Shown here piece by piece: positions 51,906-60,039 of a stretch of DNA of 64,000 bases. The notes beneath the pieces were generated by a model. That model saw only the letters and a program-made list of their open reading frames with translations, had not been told where the DNA came from and made no database searches. Position 1 is the stretch's first letter; the number at the start of each line of letters is the position of its first letter. The stretch comes from Streptoalloteichus tenebrarius (GTDB taxonomy: Bacteria > Actinomycetota > Actinomycetes > Mycobacteriales > Pseudonocardiaceae): contig NZ_JAMTCP010000001.1 of assembly GCF_024171885.1 (NCBI RefSeq), positions 310,001 through 374,000 on the forward strand. Reading direction: 5' to 3'. The translations under genes were made by a program, and so were the position numbers.

Positions 51906-52151
51906 GTGATCACCGGGCTTCCGGCTCTACTGATCTTCTGCCCCGTGGGGCTTCTCGCGATCGTCCCGGCATGGCCCCAGACCTTCCTCGCACCGTCCAC
52001 TTTCGACAAGATCCCGGACACCCTGGACAGAGCGTCCAAGAAGGACATCGTCAGCCGCATCGAGCAAGCACCAACCGTGTGTGCATGGGTGGAACGGATG
52101 GCTGCCGATGCAGGTTCGCGACGCCTCCGGGCAGCCTGCGGGACAGTTTGA
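51906..52151 (+). CDS. Possible small protein
   Basis: An 81-codon frame: a hydrophobic start (GLPALLIFCPVGLLAIVPA) followed by a helical segment (FDKIPDTLDRASKKDIVSRI). Third-position G/C is fairly high, but there is no clear ribosome-binding site or homologue in memory. It lies in IS debris, so it may be a remnant. Confidence 0.3.
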   Translation: MITGLPALLIFCPVGLLAIVPAWPQTFLAPSTFDKIPDTLDRASKKDIVSRIEQAPTVCAWVERMAADAGSRRLRAACGTV

Positions 52152-52184
52152 GGACATGGCACTGATCTGAGATGCCATCCTGCA

Positions 52185-52400
52185 ATGACCCGCATCGGTG
52201 GGTGTGCAGGCTGTTCGACGAGTTGGCCGAGTTGGGGTTCACCGGCTCTCATTCGCCGTTGGCCGCCGCGATCCGCCACCACCAGATGCGGCCGCACGGC
52301 GAACCCTGTCAGGTGTAGCGGGACCGGGACGTCGAGATCGCGCATCCGCCGGGTGAGAAACCCGATGGGCTGGCTGGTGCATATCAATAGCCTGCTCCTC
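52185..52400 (+). pseudogene. IS21-type IstA transposase fragment
   Basis: One frame reads WVCRLFDELAELGFTGSHSP, then MRPHGEPCQV, an in-frame TAG, and DVEIAHPPGEKPD. These fit the segment of IstA just before its DDE core (LDEL-G-G-S, then RPHCEPC, then DHPPGE). Both ends are missing. It is a relic of an IS21-family element. Confidence 0.6.
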
Positions 52401-52639
52401 CACGACATCCTGGGCGTGGAGAAGTGGCAGGAGAGGTTCACCGATGCCGACTCGCGCCCGGAGTGCCCCCTGCCCGGTCGGCGGGCGGCCGGGCAGGGGC
52501 GGTCCGAACGACCGCCCAGCTCTCCTCGCCTCGGTGCGGCCATATCAACTTCCTCGGCCGCTACTCCGACACCCGGCCTCCGGCACCGTGCCTGCGGCGG
52601 CGGCGCGCCCCGACCGCATCGCGCTCTTGATCCAGCGCG

Positions 52640-53293
52640 TCAGGAAATCTGGGTCTCGATGTGGGCGAGGTGGGCGGCGAGGATCTCGTCGAACGCGGCG
52701 CGGCGGTCCGCTCCGAGGGGGCGGACCTCGCGGGCGAAGCGGGCCAGGGCGGGGAAGCGTTCGGGATCCGCGCCGAGCACCGCGACGCGGAACTGCTCCA
52801 CGCCCTGTTCGTACTCCTGGGGGGTGAGGGTGCTGATACCGGCCTCGGAGGCGATCAGCGCGGCGAGGAGGATCACGATGCGGTGGTAGCGCACCGGGAC
52901 CTCCTCGTCGGGCAGGCCTGACGCGCGCAGGGCCTGGAGCAGTTCCTCCATGACCAGTCGGGATCCGGTGCCGCCGGACGCGTAGCGTCCCCACACCGTG
53001 GCGAGTTGGGGCTGCTCGCCGAAGGCCTCGCGCAGGCGCAGGGCCAGGGCGGTGATGCGCTGCTTCCAGTCGCCTTCGGGGCGGTAGCCGTCCATGGCGG
53101 CCAGCAGGACCCTGTCGGCAACGGCGCGCAGCAGTTCCGTCTTGTTGCGGAAGTGCCGGTAGAGGCTGGAGGAGTCGGTCCCGAGCGCTGCGGCGAGTTT
53201 GCGCACGCTGAACGACTCGGCGTCGCTCGTGCGCAGCAGTTCCGCCGCCGTGTCCAGGATCTCCTCGGTCGACCATCGCTTTCGGCCGGTCAT
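52640..53293 (-). CDS. TetR-family regulator
   Basis: A 217-residue regulator. WSTEEILDTAAELLRTSDAE and FSVRKLAAALGTDSSSLYRH form the HTH. The C-terminal half resembles the TetR_C group of actinomycete repressors. ATG 53293 is the likely start; longer frames cross the promoter. It is divergent from the esterase at 53438, its probable target. Confidence 0.87.
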   Translation of the reverse strand: MTGRKRWSTEEILDTAAELLRTSDAESFSVRKLAAALGTDSSSLYRHFRNKTELLRAVADRVLLAAMDGYRPEGDWKQRITALALRLREAFGEQPQLATVWGRYASGGTGSRLVMEELLQALRASGLPDEEVPVRYHRIVILLAALIASEAGISTLTPQEYEQGVEQFRVAVLGADPERFPALARFAREVRPLGADRRAAFDEILAAHLAHIETQIS

Positions 53294-53324
53294 CTCGCCC
53301 CTCTCGTCCTGTCCCAGTCTAACC

Positions 53325-53371
53325 GATGCACTTGCTGATGCACTTGCCGTTGCACGCACCGCGTGCATAAT
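53325..53371 (+). promoter_or_regulatory. Esterase promoter with palindromic and direct repeats
   Basis: GATGCACTTGC occurs at 53325-53335 and 53337-53347. TGCACGC-ACC-GCGTGCA (53351-53367) is a perfect odd palindrome. TTGCCG (53344-53349) and CATAAT (53366-53371) could be -35 and -10 with a 16-bp spacer, so the palindrome overlaps the promoter as expected for a TetR operator. Confidence 0.7.
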
Positions 53372-53437
53372 GAGGACAGCGCGCTGTCCAGTCACGACGA
53401 CGTACCCGGCATCCGGCCCGGGAGAGAAGAAGGAGAC

Positions 53438-54400
53438 ATGAGCGACCCCACTACCGCGACGCGACCGCCAGAGCCGGACTTCTCGGTGATCACGATCGAG
53501 GAACTGCTCGCCTACCGCGACGCGGAGAACCGCTTCCGAGCCTCCAGCGCGGCGCGGGCGCTCCTCGGAGAACCGGATCCCGGCGCCGCGATCGACTGGC
53601 GGGAGATCGCGCTGCCCGGCCGCGACCTCCCGGTCCGGGTCTACCGGCCGGCGCCGACGGGAGACGACGAAGCCGCGGCCCCAACGGACCTGCCATTGGT
53701 GGTCCATGTCCACGGAGGCGGCTTCGTGGGCACGGCGGCGCAGTGCGACTGGACCAACAGCCACCTCGCCGCGCGGCTGCCCGCCGTCGTCGTCTCGGTC
53801 GAACACCGCCTCCTCGCCCCCGACAGCCCGCTCGCGAACGCCGCCGACGACGGCTGGGACGTGCTCCGGCACGTGGTGCGGCGCGCCGCGCAGTGGGGCG
53901 TCGACCCGGCGCGGGTGGCCGTCTTCGGTGAGAGCTGCGGCGCGTTGATCAGCGCGCTGACGGCCGTCCGAGCCAGGGAGGCCGGCCTGGCGCTCAAGGC
54001 CCAGGTGCTGGTCAACCCCGTGGTCGATGTGACCGAGACGATGTTGGGGTACCCCTCCGTCGCTGAGTACGCATACAGCCCGTCCCGCGCCCTGCCGCTA
54101 CTGCGGTTCCTCCAGCGGCTCGCCGTTCCGCCGGGAGCCGACGCGGGCGCCGTCTCGCCGCTGTGCGCCGATGACCTGAGCGGGCTCGCCCCGGCGCTCG
54201 TCGTGGTGCCCACCCAGGACGCGGTCGCCGACCACGGCCGCCGCTATGCCGAGCGGCTACGCGAGGCGGGGACCTCCGTGCGGCTCTCCGAATACCCGGG
54301 CGCGAAGCACGCGTTCCTCACCCTGCCCGGCGTGGAACCCCAGGCCGAGGCCGCCCAGGCGGAGATCCTCGCGTTCCTCCGTGAGGCCCTGGCGAAGTGA
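53438..54400 (+). CDS. Alpha/beta hydrolase, hormone-sensitive-lipase family esterase
   Basis: A 320-residue esterase. VVHVHGGGFVGT carries the HGGG oxyanion motif (from H92). The nucleophile is S166 in FGESCGALIS (G-x-S-x-G), and the Asp and His are probably in VVPTQDAVADHG and YPGAKHAF. It hydrolyses short acyl esters or lactones. ATG 53438 has AAGGAG upstream. It is controlled by the divergent TetR gene (inference). Confidence 0.9.
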   Translation: MSDPTTATRPPEPDFSVITIEELLAYRDAENRFRASSAARALLGEPDPGAAIDWREIALPGRDLPVRVYRPAPTGDDEAAAPTDLPLVVHVHGGGFVGTAAQCDWTNSHLAARLPAVVVSVEHRLLAPDSPLANAADDGWDVLRHVVRRAAQWGVDPARVAVFGESCGALISALTAVRAREAGLALKAQVLVNPVVDVTETMLGYPSVAEYAYSPSRALPLLRFLQRLAVPPGADAGAVSPLCADDLSGLAPALVVVPTQDAVADHGRRYAERLREAGTSVRLSEYPGAKHAFLTLPGVEPQAEAAQAEILAFLREALAK

Positions 54401-54466
54401 CCGAGGAGTGGTGCGCCGCACCCTCGGACCCGACGGCCGGGCGGTCTCCCGACTCGACTTCGCCGC

Positions 54467-54844
54467 ATGAGCGTGACCGGCACCTACGGTCCCCCTGACC
54501 CGCGCGAGGCTGCGGCCACTCTGCTGGAGGCCCTCGATTTGCGCGTCACCGTGCTCGACACCGCTGGCTTCTACGTCGCCGGAACAAACGAGGAACTCCT
54601 CGGCCGCACCCTCGCACGGCAGCGCCATCGTGGCGTGCTGGCCATCAACACCCGAGTCCGACGCACCGCCGACGACCTGGTGCCCCCTGGTTCACCGGAC
54701 GATCTGCGGCGTGCCTGCGCAGCGTCGTTGCGCCACCCGCGCACCGATCACCTCGACCGGTAGTTCCTTGCCCGCGTCGATCCCGCCTCCGTCGAGGAGT
54801 CCGTCGGCACCCTAGCCGCCGTGAAGAGAAATGAAGAGAACTGA
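54467..54844 (+). pseudogene. Aldo/keto reductase remnant
   Basis: EAAATLLEALDLRVTVLDTA and GTNEELLGRTLARQRHRGVL are followed, after a gap, by SPDDLRRACAASLRHPRTDH, an in-frame TAG at 54761, and RVDPASVEESVGTLA in the same frame. These are consecutive parts of an aldo/keto reductase barrel (Asp and Tyr regions), with the Tyr replaced and segments deleted. The gene is broken. Confidence 0.7.
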
Positions 54845-54860
54845 CGAGAGAAGCATCCTG

Positions 54861-55310
54861 ATGACGCAACCACCCCATGCACGAGGGCCGCTCGCAGCGA
54901 TGTACGTGGGTCTTGCGCTGACCGTCCTCGCGACGGTCGCCGCGTACGTCGACCGCGGCACCACCCACCTGCTCGCCGATCACATCCGGGCCGGCTATCC
55001 CACCTACTCCCAGGCGCAGGTTGACTCGGCCGTCACCACCTACTTGGTCGTGTCGTCCGCCATCGGAGCGCTCGGCGTTCTTGGCTGGCTCACGGCGGCC
55101 TGGGCCGTCAAGGCAGGCAAGCGGTGGGCCCGCCCCATCTCGACCGTGTTGCTCGTGCTCGGCGCCAGCGCCGGACTCGCCGGGCTGCTGACCAAGGACA
55201 CGTCCGGCGCGACCGGACTGCCACCAGAGCTGGGCTGGGCCGGGATGGTTCCCTGTCTGGCGGGCGTTCTCGCGGTCACATTGCTGTGGAGAAGAAGGCG
55301 ACCGATGTGA
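54861..55310 (+). CDS. Four-TM membrane protein
   Basis: A 149-residue membrane protein. Hydrophobic segments are about AMYVGLALTVLATVAAYV, YLVVSSAIGALGVLGWLT, ISTVLLVLGASAGLAGLL and MVPCLAGVLAVTLLW, with an extracytoplasmic loop of about 35 residues after TM1. It ends in a basic RRRRP tail. ATG 54861 was chosen over 54831. Function is unknown. The next gene follows 103 bp later on the same strand. Confidence 0.7.
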   Translation: MTQPPHARGPLAAMYVGLALTVLATVAAYVDRGTTHLLADHIRAGYPTYSQAQVDSAVTTYLVVSSAIGALGVLGWLTAAWAVKAGKRWARPISTVLLVLGASAGLAGLLTKDTSGATGLPPELGWAGMVPCLAGVLAVTLLWRRRRPM

Positions 55311-55413
55311 CGACGGCTCCATTCGCTTCGCACGCAACCATCGCGGCCGTACCGAGCCGTACCGAGCCGCACAACGCGAGCCACGACCACAGCGCACCAT
55401 GGAGGACGACACA

Positions 55414-56178
55414 GTGCGGCGAATCGGCATCATCGGCGTGGGTGAGATCGGCAAGGCCATCGTCGAGGGTCTGCTCAGCGGGGGCGGTGCGTCGCCGGAG
55501 GTCTTCCTCTCTCCCCGAGGTGCCCGCGTGGCCGGCGAACTGTCCGAGCGTTTCGAGGACGTCCAGGTGTGCGCTGACAACCAGGAGGTGGTGGACCGCT
55601 CCGAATTGGTGGTCATCGCCGTGCGCCGCCAGGACCACCACGAGGCGCTCGCCGGGCTGAAGGTGGACGACGACAAGACCGTGGTCAGCCTGATGGCCGG
55701 CGTCGCCATCGACGACGTGCGTCGAACCCTCGCCACCGGCGCCCCGATCGTCCGCGCCATCCCGCTGCCCGCCGTGCGCGAGCGACGCTCCGTCACCGTG
55801 ACCTGCCCCTCGCACCCCGCGGTGGACGCTCTCTTCGAACATCTGGGCGGGGCGATGTCCGTCGCGGACGAGAACGCCTTCAACGTCTTCTCCGCACTGA
55901 CCGGGACCCTCACCGCCCACTACGCCTACCTCGCCACGCTCACCTCGTGGGCCACTCGGCACGGCATCGCCCCCGACGTCGCTGACCAGTATGTGCGCTG
56001 CCTCTTCCAGAACGTCGGCCGCTCACTGAATGACGAGAGCCGCCCTCTGCATCAGCTTGCTGCCGTTCACGAGACGCCCCAAGGGAACAACGAGCGGATC
56101 CGCACCACGTGGTTCGATCCGGCCAACGCCGCAGCCCTCGGTGAGGCCCTGGACGGCCTCCTCGCCGATCTGAAGTAA
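55414..56178 (+). CDS. Pyrroline-5-carboxylate reductase-like (ProC family) oxidoreductase
   Basis: A 254-residue NAD(P)-dependent reductase. The N-terminus VRRIGIIGVGEIGKAIVEGL has the G-x-G-x-x-G cofactor loop. VVSLMAGVAIDDVR and IVRAIPLPAVRERRSVTV follow the ProC pattern. The C-terminal dimer domain is diverged: HETPQGNNERIRTTWFD replaces the usual SPGGTT-type motif. It therefore need not be the proline enzyme. GTG 55414 has GGAGGA 7 bases upstream; an in-frame ATG at 55399 is an alternative. Confidence 0.82.
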   Translation: MRRIGIIGVGEIGKAIVEGLLSGGGASPEVFLSPRGARVAGELSERFEDVQVCADNQEVVDRSELVVIAVRRQDHHEALAGLKVDDDKTVVSLMAGVAIDDVRRTLATGAPIVRAIPLPAVRERRSVTVTCPSHPAVDALFEHLGGAMSVADENAFNVFSALTGTLTAHYAYLATLTSWATRHGIAPDVADQYVRCLFQNVGRSLNDESRPLHQLAAVHETPQGNNERIRTTWFDPANAAALGEALDGLLADLK

Positions 56179-56294
56179 CAGCCGCCGAAATGGCCGACGA
56201 GGGTCAGTCTGCCGACGTGGTCATCGACAGGTACTGCGTCCGCAGGGTCCTCACTCCCTGACCGTCCAGTAGCGGCGACCCGCAGCAGGGAGAA

Positions 56295-56333
56295 CATGGT
56301 GAACCCGGCCCCGCCAGGGCCGGGTTCACCATG
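56295..56333 (+). terminator. Terminator after ProC-like gene
   Basis: A perfect 17-bp stem (56295-56311 with 56317-56333) with a CGCCA loop lies about 115 bp after the stop. There is no T-run. Confidence 0.75.
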
Positions 56334-56375
56334 TCTGGCAGGAGCAGCCTGTTCACTGACAGCCCAGGATGACGG

Positions 56376-56558
56376 TCAATGGCGGCCAGTCAGCGGCACA
56401 GCCCCCGTCTTGGTCAACGCTCGCTGTCGGTGCCGGTTGGCGACGACCAGCAAGGCGTACGCTCGCCCCAGATCCACGTGCGGCACCTCGAACAGTGGCA
56501 GGCTCGACTGTTCCGACAACCGCAACCCGGTGCGCGCCATCAGGTCGCGGAACGTCGC
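56376..56558 (-). pseudogene. Tyrosine recombinase/integrase fragment
   Basis: The minus strand encodes TFRDLMARTGLRLSEQSSLPLFEVP, split here as TFRDLMARTGLRLSEQSS and LPLFEVP. This matches the segment around the first catalytic Arg of phage-type integrases. The following about 30 codons do not match, and the frame stops at 56376. Both flanks to 57004 hold no other clear gene. It is the relic of an integrated element. Confidence 0.55.
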
Positions 56559-57004
56559 ATCACGACAGACAAGACGCGCGGCACAGCGCGGTGGCGAGAA
56601 CGGCCCGCGATTCGCAGTCGGCGCTCAACGGCGTTCACAGCGCACGCAAACCGCTGCCTGCCGTCATCTCGGTCGCCGCAGAGCAGCGCTTGCGGAACCG
56701 TCAGTTGCGCACCGATTTCCACTGGCCGACGCTGGGTGAAGACTCGGGCGGACGAGACCGAGGGCGCGAAGACGCGACGGGCCGTGCCGCGGAACCGCAT
56801 CCAGGACGTGCTCGGCACCTTCTCCTCGCTGATCTGGGCGGCGGCCGGTCCTTGCGCCAGTCGGGCTGAGACACCCGCACGAACGGGAGTTGGCGGTTTC
56901 GCCGAGTCCTGGGTGGGCGGGGGACGACGCGATGAGCATGACGCGGCACGCGGATACACGCTGTGGTGTCACTGATACTCTCCGTAGGGACGCGGGGAGG
57001 AAGG

Positions 57005-57301
57005 ATGTCGGGGTTCGAGGTCGATCCCGAAGCACTGCGCGTCGCGGCGGGCGCCGCGCGGCAGGCCGCGGAGGTCGTGCGCAAGTTGGAGCTGGGCCGC
57101 GTGGCGGTGCTCGCCGCCGCACTGCCGGGGACGGAGTCCGCCGGGACCGCCGGTCGGCTCGGTCGGCATTGGGAGGCCAGCGGCAAGAAGTGGGCAGAAG
57201 GCATGGCCTCGTATGCGGACGCGCTCACCTCGGCCGCCCGTGACTACCAGGCGCGTGACGATGCCGCCGCGCACTCCTTCGGCATGACCGGAGGCCGCTG
57301 A
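57005..57301 (+). CDS. WXG100-like ESX-associated protein
   Basis: A 98-residue, mostly helical protein with the size and plan of the WXG100 superfamily: helix 1 EALRVAAGAARQAAEVVRKL, turn region LGRHWEASGKKW (W-E-A in place of W-x-G), helix 2 SYADALTSAARDYQARDDAA. Such proteins accompany type VII-secreted toxins. ATG 57005 follows GGAGGAAGG. Its TGA overlaps the next ATG by one base (57301). GATACT about 30 bp upstream could be its -10. Confidence 0.75.
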   Translation: MSGFEVDPEALRVAAGAARQAAEVVRKLELGRVAVLAAALPGTESAGTAGRLGRHWEASGKKWAEGMASYADALTSAARDYQARDDAAAHSFGMTGGR

Positions 57302-57510
57302 TGGCCGGCTGGGCCGAGATCAAGCAGTGGAAGCCGGACGTGGTCGGTCAGGTCGGCGACCACCTCGCCGCGCAGAACAAGCTGGTCGTCGGTCTCCAGG
57401 CCGAGCTGGACCTCGGCAGACCGGCCGGGTGGGTCGGAGATGCGGCCGAGGCCGCGGAGAGTGATCTTCGCGTTCGCCGTCAGGCGCTCGAGGAACTCGC
57501 GGCGCGATGA
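57301..57510 (+). CDS. N-terminal part of an ESX-type toxin gene, ended by in-frame TGA
   Basis: A 69-codon frame starting MAGWAEIKQWKPDVVGQVGD and containing RPAGWVGDAAEAAESDLRVR, a second W-x-G hairpin of the kind that begins many type VII toxins. It ends at TGA 57508-57510 directly after RQALEELAAR. The next frame (57520-58479) is in the same register and continues a helical region without change of character. I read the two as one gene broken by a CGA-to-TGA change. A separate short WXG protein is the alternative. Confidence 0.65.
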   Translation: MAGWAEIKQWKPDVVGQVGDHLAAQNKLVVGLQAELDLGRPAGWVGDAAEAAESDLRVRRQALEELAAR

Positions 57511-57519
57511 TCCGCGGCG

Positions 57520-58479
57520 GTGAAGATCATCGATGACACCGAGCTGGCGGTGCGGGCTCTGGTCCGCGGCGTCGAGGCGATCGAGGAGCACGCCGCGAGG
57601 AACGGGTACCGGATCGAGAACGGCGAGGTCGTCGAGACCGGGCGCTCCGAGGGCGTCCTCACCGCCGCGACCCTGCGGATGGAGGTGCGGGTCATCCTGG
57701 ACCAGGCCGCCGCGATCGATGCCGAGCTGAATTCCGTACTGGAGAGCATCCTCTCCCGTGAGATCGATGACGCCGGAGCGGCGACGCTGGTGGCCGCCGC
57801 GCAGGCAGGCGACGATCACATCGTCGACGAGCAGCGACATCGCGATCTGCTGGCCAGGTACCAGGTCAGGACCGACGGCACGACGATGTGGCCCAGCGGT
57901 CTGACCGGCTGGCTCGCGGAGCGGGCGGGCTATACGAAGGAGCAGATCACCAACGCCGAAGTGAAGATGCTCGACGACCTTCAGGCGCGCAAGGGGCTCA
58001 TGGGCCTCAAGGAGTTCGCCGACATCCGGCAGGACGCGCTCCATGTCGCAGAGGGCAGGTTCGGGGGCAAGGGCTTGACCGACGGGCATGCGGACGCCTT
58101 CCGGCACGCCTACTGGAACGCGCTGATGACGCAGCGGTACGGCGAGCAGTGGGCGTGCGAGTTCGCGACCGCGCACGAGCGGAACCCGGCCAGCCACCAC
58201 GTCCCGGTGGCCATGGACCTGCACAACAACGAGGTGGGCCGCCAGATCGCGCGGGCACACCCCGACGCCGGTCCCGAGGAGTTGGCGAGTCTGGTCGAGC
58301 AGGCGGTCAAGGACGGCAGAATGGTGGTCATCGACAACAACGGCACTCTGGCGCCGTCCCACGAGGTGAAGCCAGGCGAGACCTACGACACCGAGAACAA
58401 GCCTTGGTCGAGGGAGAACCCGGACCGCGGCGACGACCATGATCCTGGCGAACCCTCGGCAATTCCGGAGCAGTACTGA
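57520..58479 (+). CDS. Putative ESX-type toxin, C-terminal portion with DAFRHAYWNAL domain
   Basis: A 319-codon frame. It starts with long helices (VKIIDDTELAVRALVRGVEA) and then carries a C-terminal domain (about 165-260): TDGHADAFRHAYWNALMTQR, FATAHERNPASHHVPVAMDL and HNNEVGRQIARAHPD. Several conserved His, Asp and Asn residues suggest a catalytic or metal site. I recall this DAFRHAYWNA motif from uncharacterised toxin-like domains (DUF6973-type), with modest certainty. GTG 57520 lacks a good ribosome-binding site, supporting the view that translation originally came from 57301. A lipoprotein gene follows after one base. Confidence 0.7.
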   Translation: MKIIDDTELAVRALVRGVEAIEEHAARNGYRIENGEVVETGRSEGVLTAATLRMEVRVILDQAAAIDAELNSVLESILSREIDDAGAATLVAAAQAGDDHIVDEQRHRDLLARYQVRTDGTTMWPSGLTGWLAERAGYTKEQITNAEVKMLDDLQARKGLMGLKEFADIRQDALHVAEGRFGGKGLTDGHADAFRHAYWNALMTQRYGEQWACEFATAHERNPASHHVPVAMDLHNNEVGRQIARAHPDAGPEELASLVEQAVKDGRMVVIDNNGTLAPSHEVKPGETYDTENKPWSRENPDRGDDHDPGEPSAIPEQY

Positions 58480-58480
58480 G

Positions 58481-58927
58481 ATGCGTGTGATCGTGACCCT
58501 GCTCGCACTGCTGGCTTTGTTGGTGGGATGTGGCGTGAACACTTCGGGGGTGAAGGTGGAATTCGACGTGGGCCTTGAGAAGGCGATCGTGGATCTGGCC
58601 CGCTCAGGTGGTTCGCGACCGCTCAAGGAATTGGCCCCCGGCGACTGGACCTCGGTGCACGTCCTGTTCGGCCCCGCGACCGGTACGCAGATCGAGAACG
58701 AACTGGGTCGGCCTGTCGAGATCAAGGGTGACGGGACGTACGGCGGTGACTACGTGCAGGACGGCAACCTTCTTGTCTTCCACAAGGACAACGAGATCAC
58801 GCGGATGGTGAGCCTGGGTGGAGTCGCCGCGCTCGCTGTGGGGAGGTACGGTGCCGATGTGGTTCTGCGGGCGCAGGACCGCGCCATCAGGATGACTAAT
58901 CCCGATGGGAGTCCCGCGCGTCGCTGA
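58481..58927 (+). CDS. Lipoprotein, candidate immunity protein
   Basis: A 148-residue lipoprotein. The signal peptide MRVIVTLLALLALLVGCGVN has a lipobox LVGC. The mature part is a small alpha/beta domain (WTSVHVLFGPATGTQIENEL, then GNLLVFHKDNEITRMVSLGG). The ATG lies one base after the toxin stop, so the two are coupled. A membrane-anchored extracytoplasmic immunity protein against the upstream toxin is the likely role; this is inferred from position. Confidence 0.75.
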   Translation: MRVIVTLLALLALLVGCGVNTSGVKVEFDVGLEKAIVDLARSGGSRPLKELAPGDWTSVHVLFGPATGTQIENELGRPVEIKGDGTYGGDYVQDGNLLVFHKDNEITRMVSLGGVAALAVGRYGADVVLRAQDRAIRMTNPDGSPARR

Positions 58928-60039
58928 TCAGCTTCTTGCCGAGACCGGTCGAACCCTCGCACCTGACACGTCGTGTGAGGTGAGGGTGCGGCACCGAGCT
59001 GGACGTCCTGATCCCACGGCCTCTTCCGGACGGGTTTCCTGACGATCGACCGGCTGCCGCACCCCGGGACGGTGTCCGCCATCGCCGACGCCCTGCCGGC
59101 ACCAACTCAGGGGCACCACGAGTTTGACCTATGGGTGCCGGCCTTCGCTTCCACCACCTCGCGACTCCACCACCTCGCGACGCGTCGACGACGTCATCTC
59201 TGGCGCGGCGCGGCACTCGGCCACCGCCGAAGTCGAGTCCGGCTTCGATGCGGGTATCGACGTCGGACAGGGAAGTCCTGCCGGAGGATCGTCAGACGCC
59301 GCAAGGTCGACAGGTGTGGTGGAGACGGTGAGATCCAGAGGACATCCGGCCATCCGCTACCGCACTGGTCCCGCCGCAATGCGCACCGACGTCTACCCAC
59401 CCTTCTCCAGCCTCGCCGGGAAGGTGCTGTCGTGGTTCGGCCGCCAGGGCGACCGGGTCGTCCTGCGGCGGCGGATGCGGACTCCGTGCGCGCTTGCGGC
59501 ACCCGCTCAACCAGATCCGGTGGGACCCGAACGCGGCCCCGAGGACCTGCGAGAAGCCTCGGGACGGCCGTGCCGGCCGATGAGACCGAACCTGGTGGCG
59601 CACACAGCCCGCCGGTAGGCGCATTCGTGGTCAGGGCGTCGTCATTGTTGTGCGAGACGTGCTCGGCGCGCGGCGGGGGCGAGGCGCGGTTCCGCGTCAC
59701 CTCCCGCGCCACCAATACGAAATCACCTCCCGTCTCATGTGGAAGCTGGGGAAAGCCGGGATCACATGGGGCGATCCGAGGTGACGATCACTCCTCATCC
59801 TGCGCCTCCGCGCGCCCCGCCCCGACCGGGGGCGCCGAGCGGGATCGACGGTGACGGCACTGACCTGCTGGAAGAGTGGTGGAACGCCGCCCGCGACCGG
59901 CTCCGAAACCCCGGCCACACAAGACCACGGCGCACGGTTGCGGGTGGTGAGAGCACCGGAATAGCTTTCGCGTCAACGGGTTCGCGCCGCTCGACGAATC
60001 GCCCCCTCTGACGCAGGCACCGAATTCCGGAGGAACGCT
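58928..60039. other. 1.1-kb region with no recognised gene
   Basis: Open frames exist on both strands (for example 59124-59618) but lack family signatures and start sites. A 16-bp unit, TCCACCACCTCGCGAC, is tandemly duplicated at 59150-59181. The last 100 bp should contain the promoter of the acyl-CoA synthetase gene. Confidence 0.5.

Noticed and set aside
59124-59618. 164-codon plus frame in the 59-kb gap
   Set aside because: It has no ribosome-binding site, no domain, and codon use unlike neighbouring genes.
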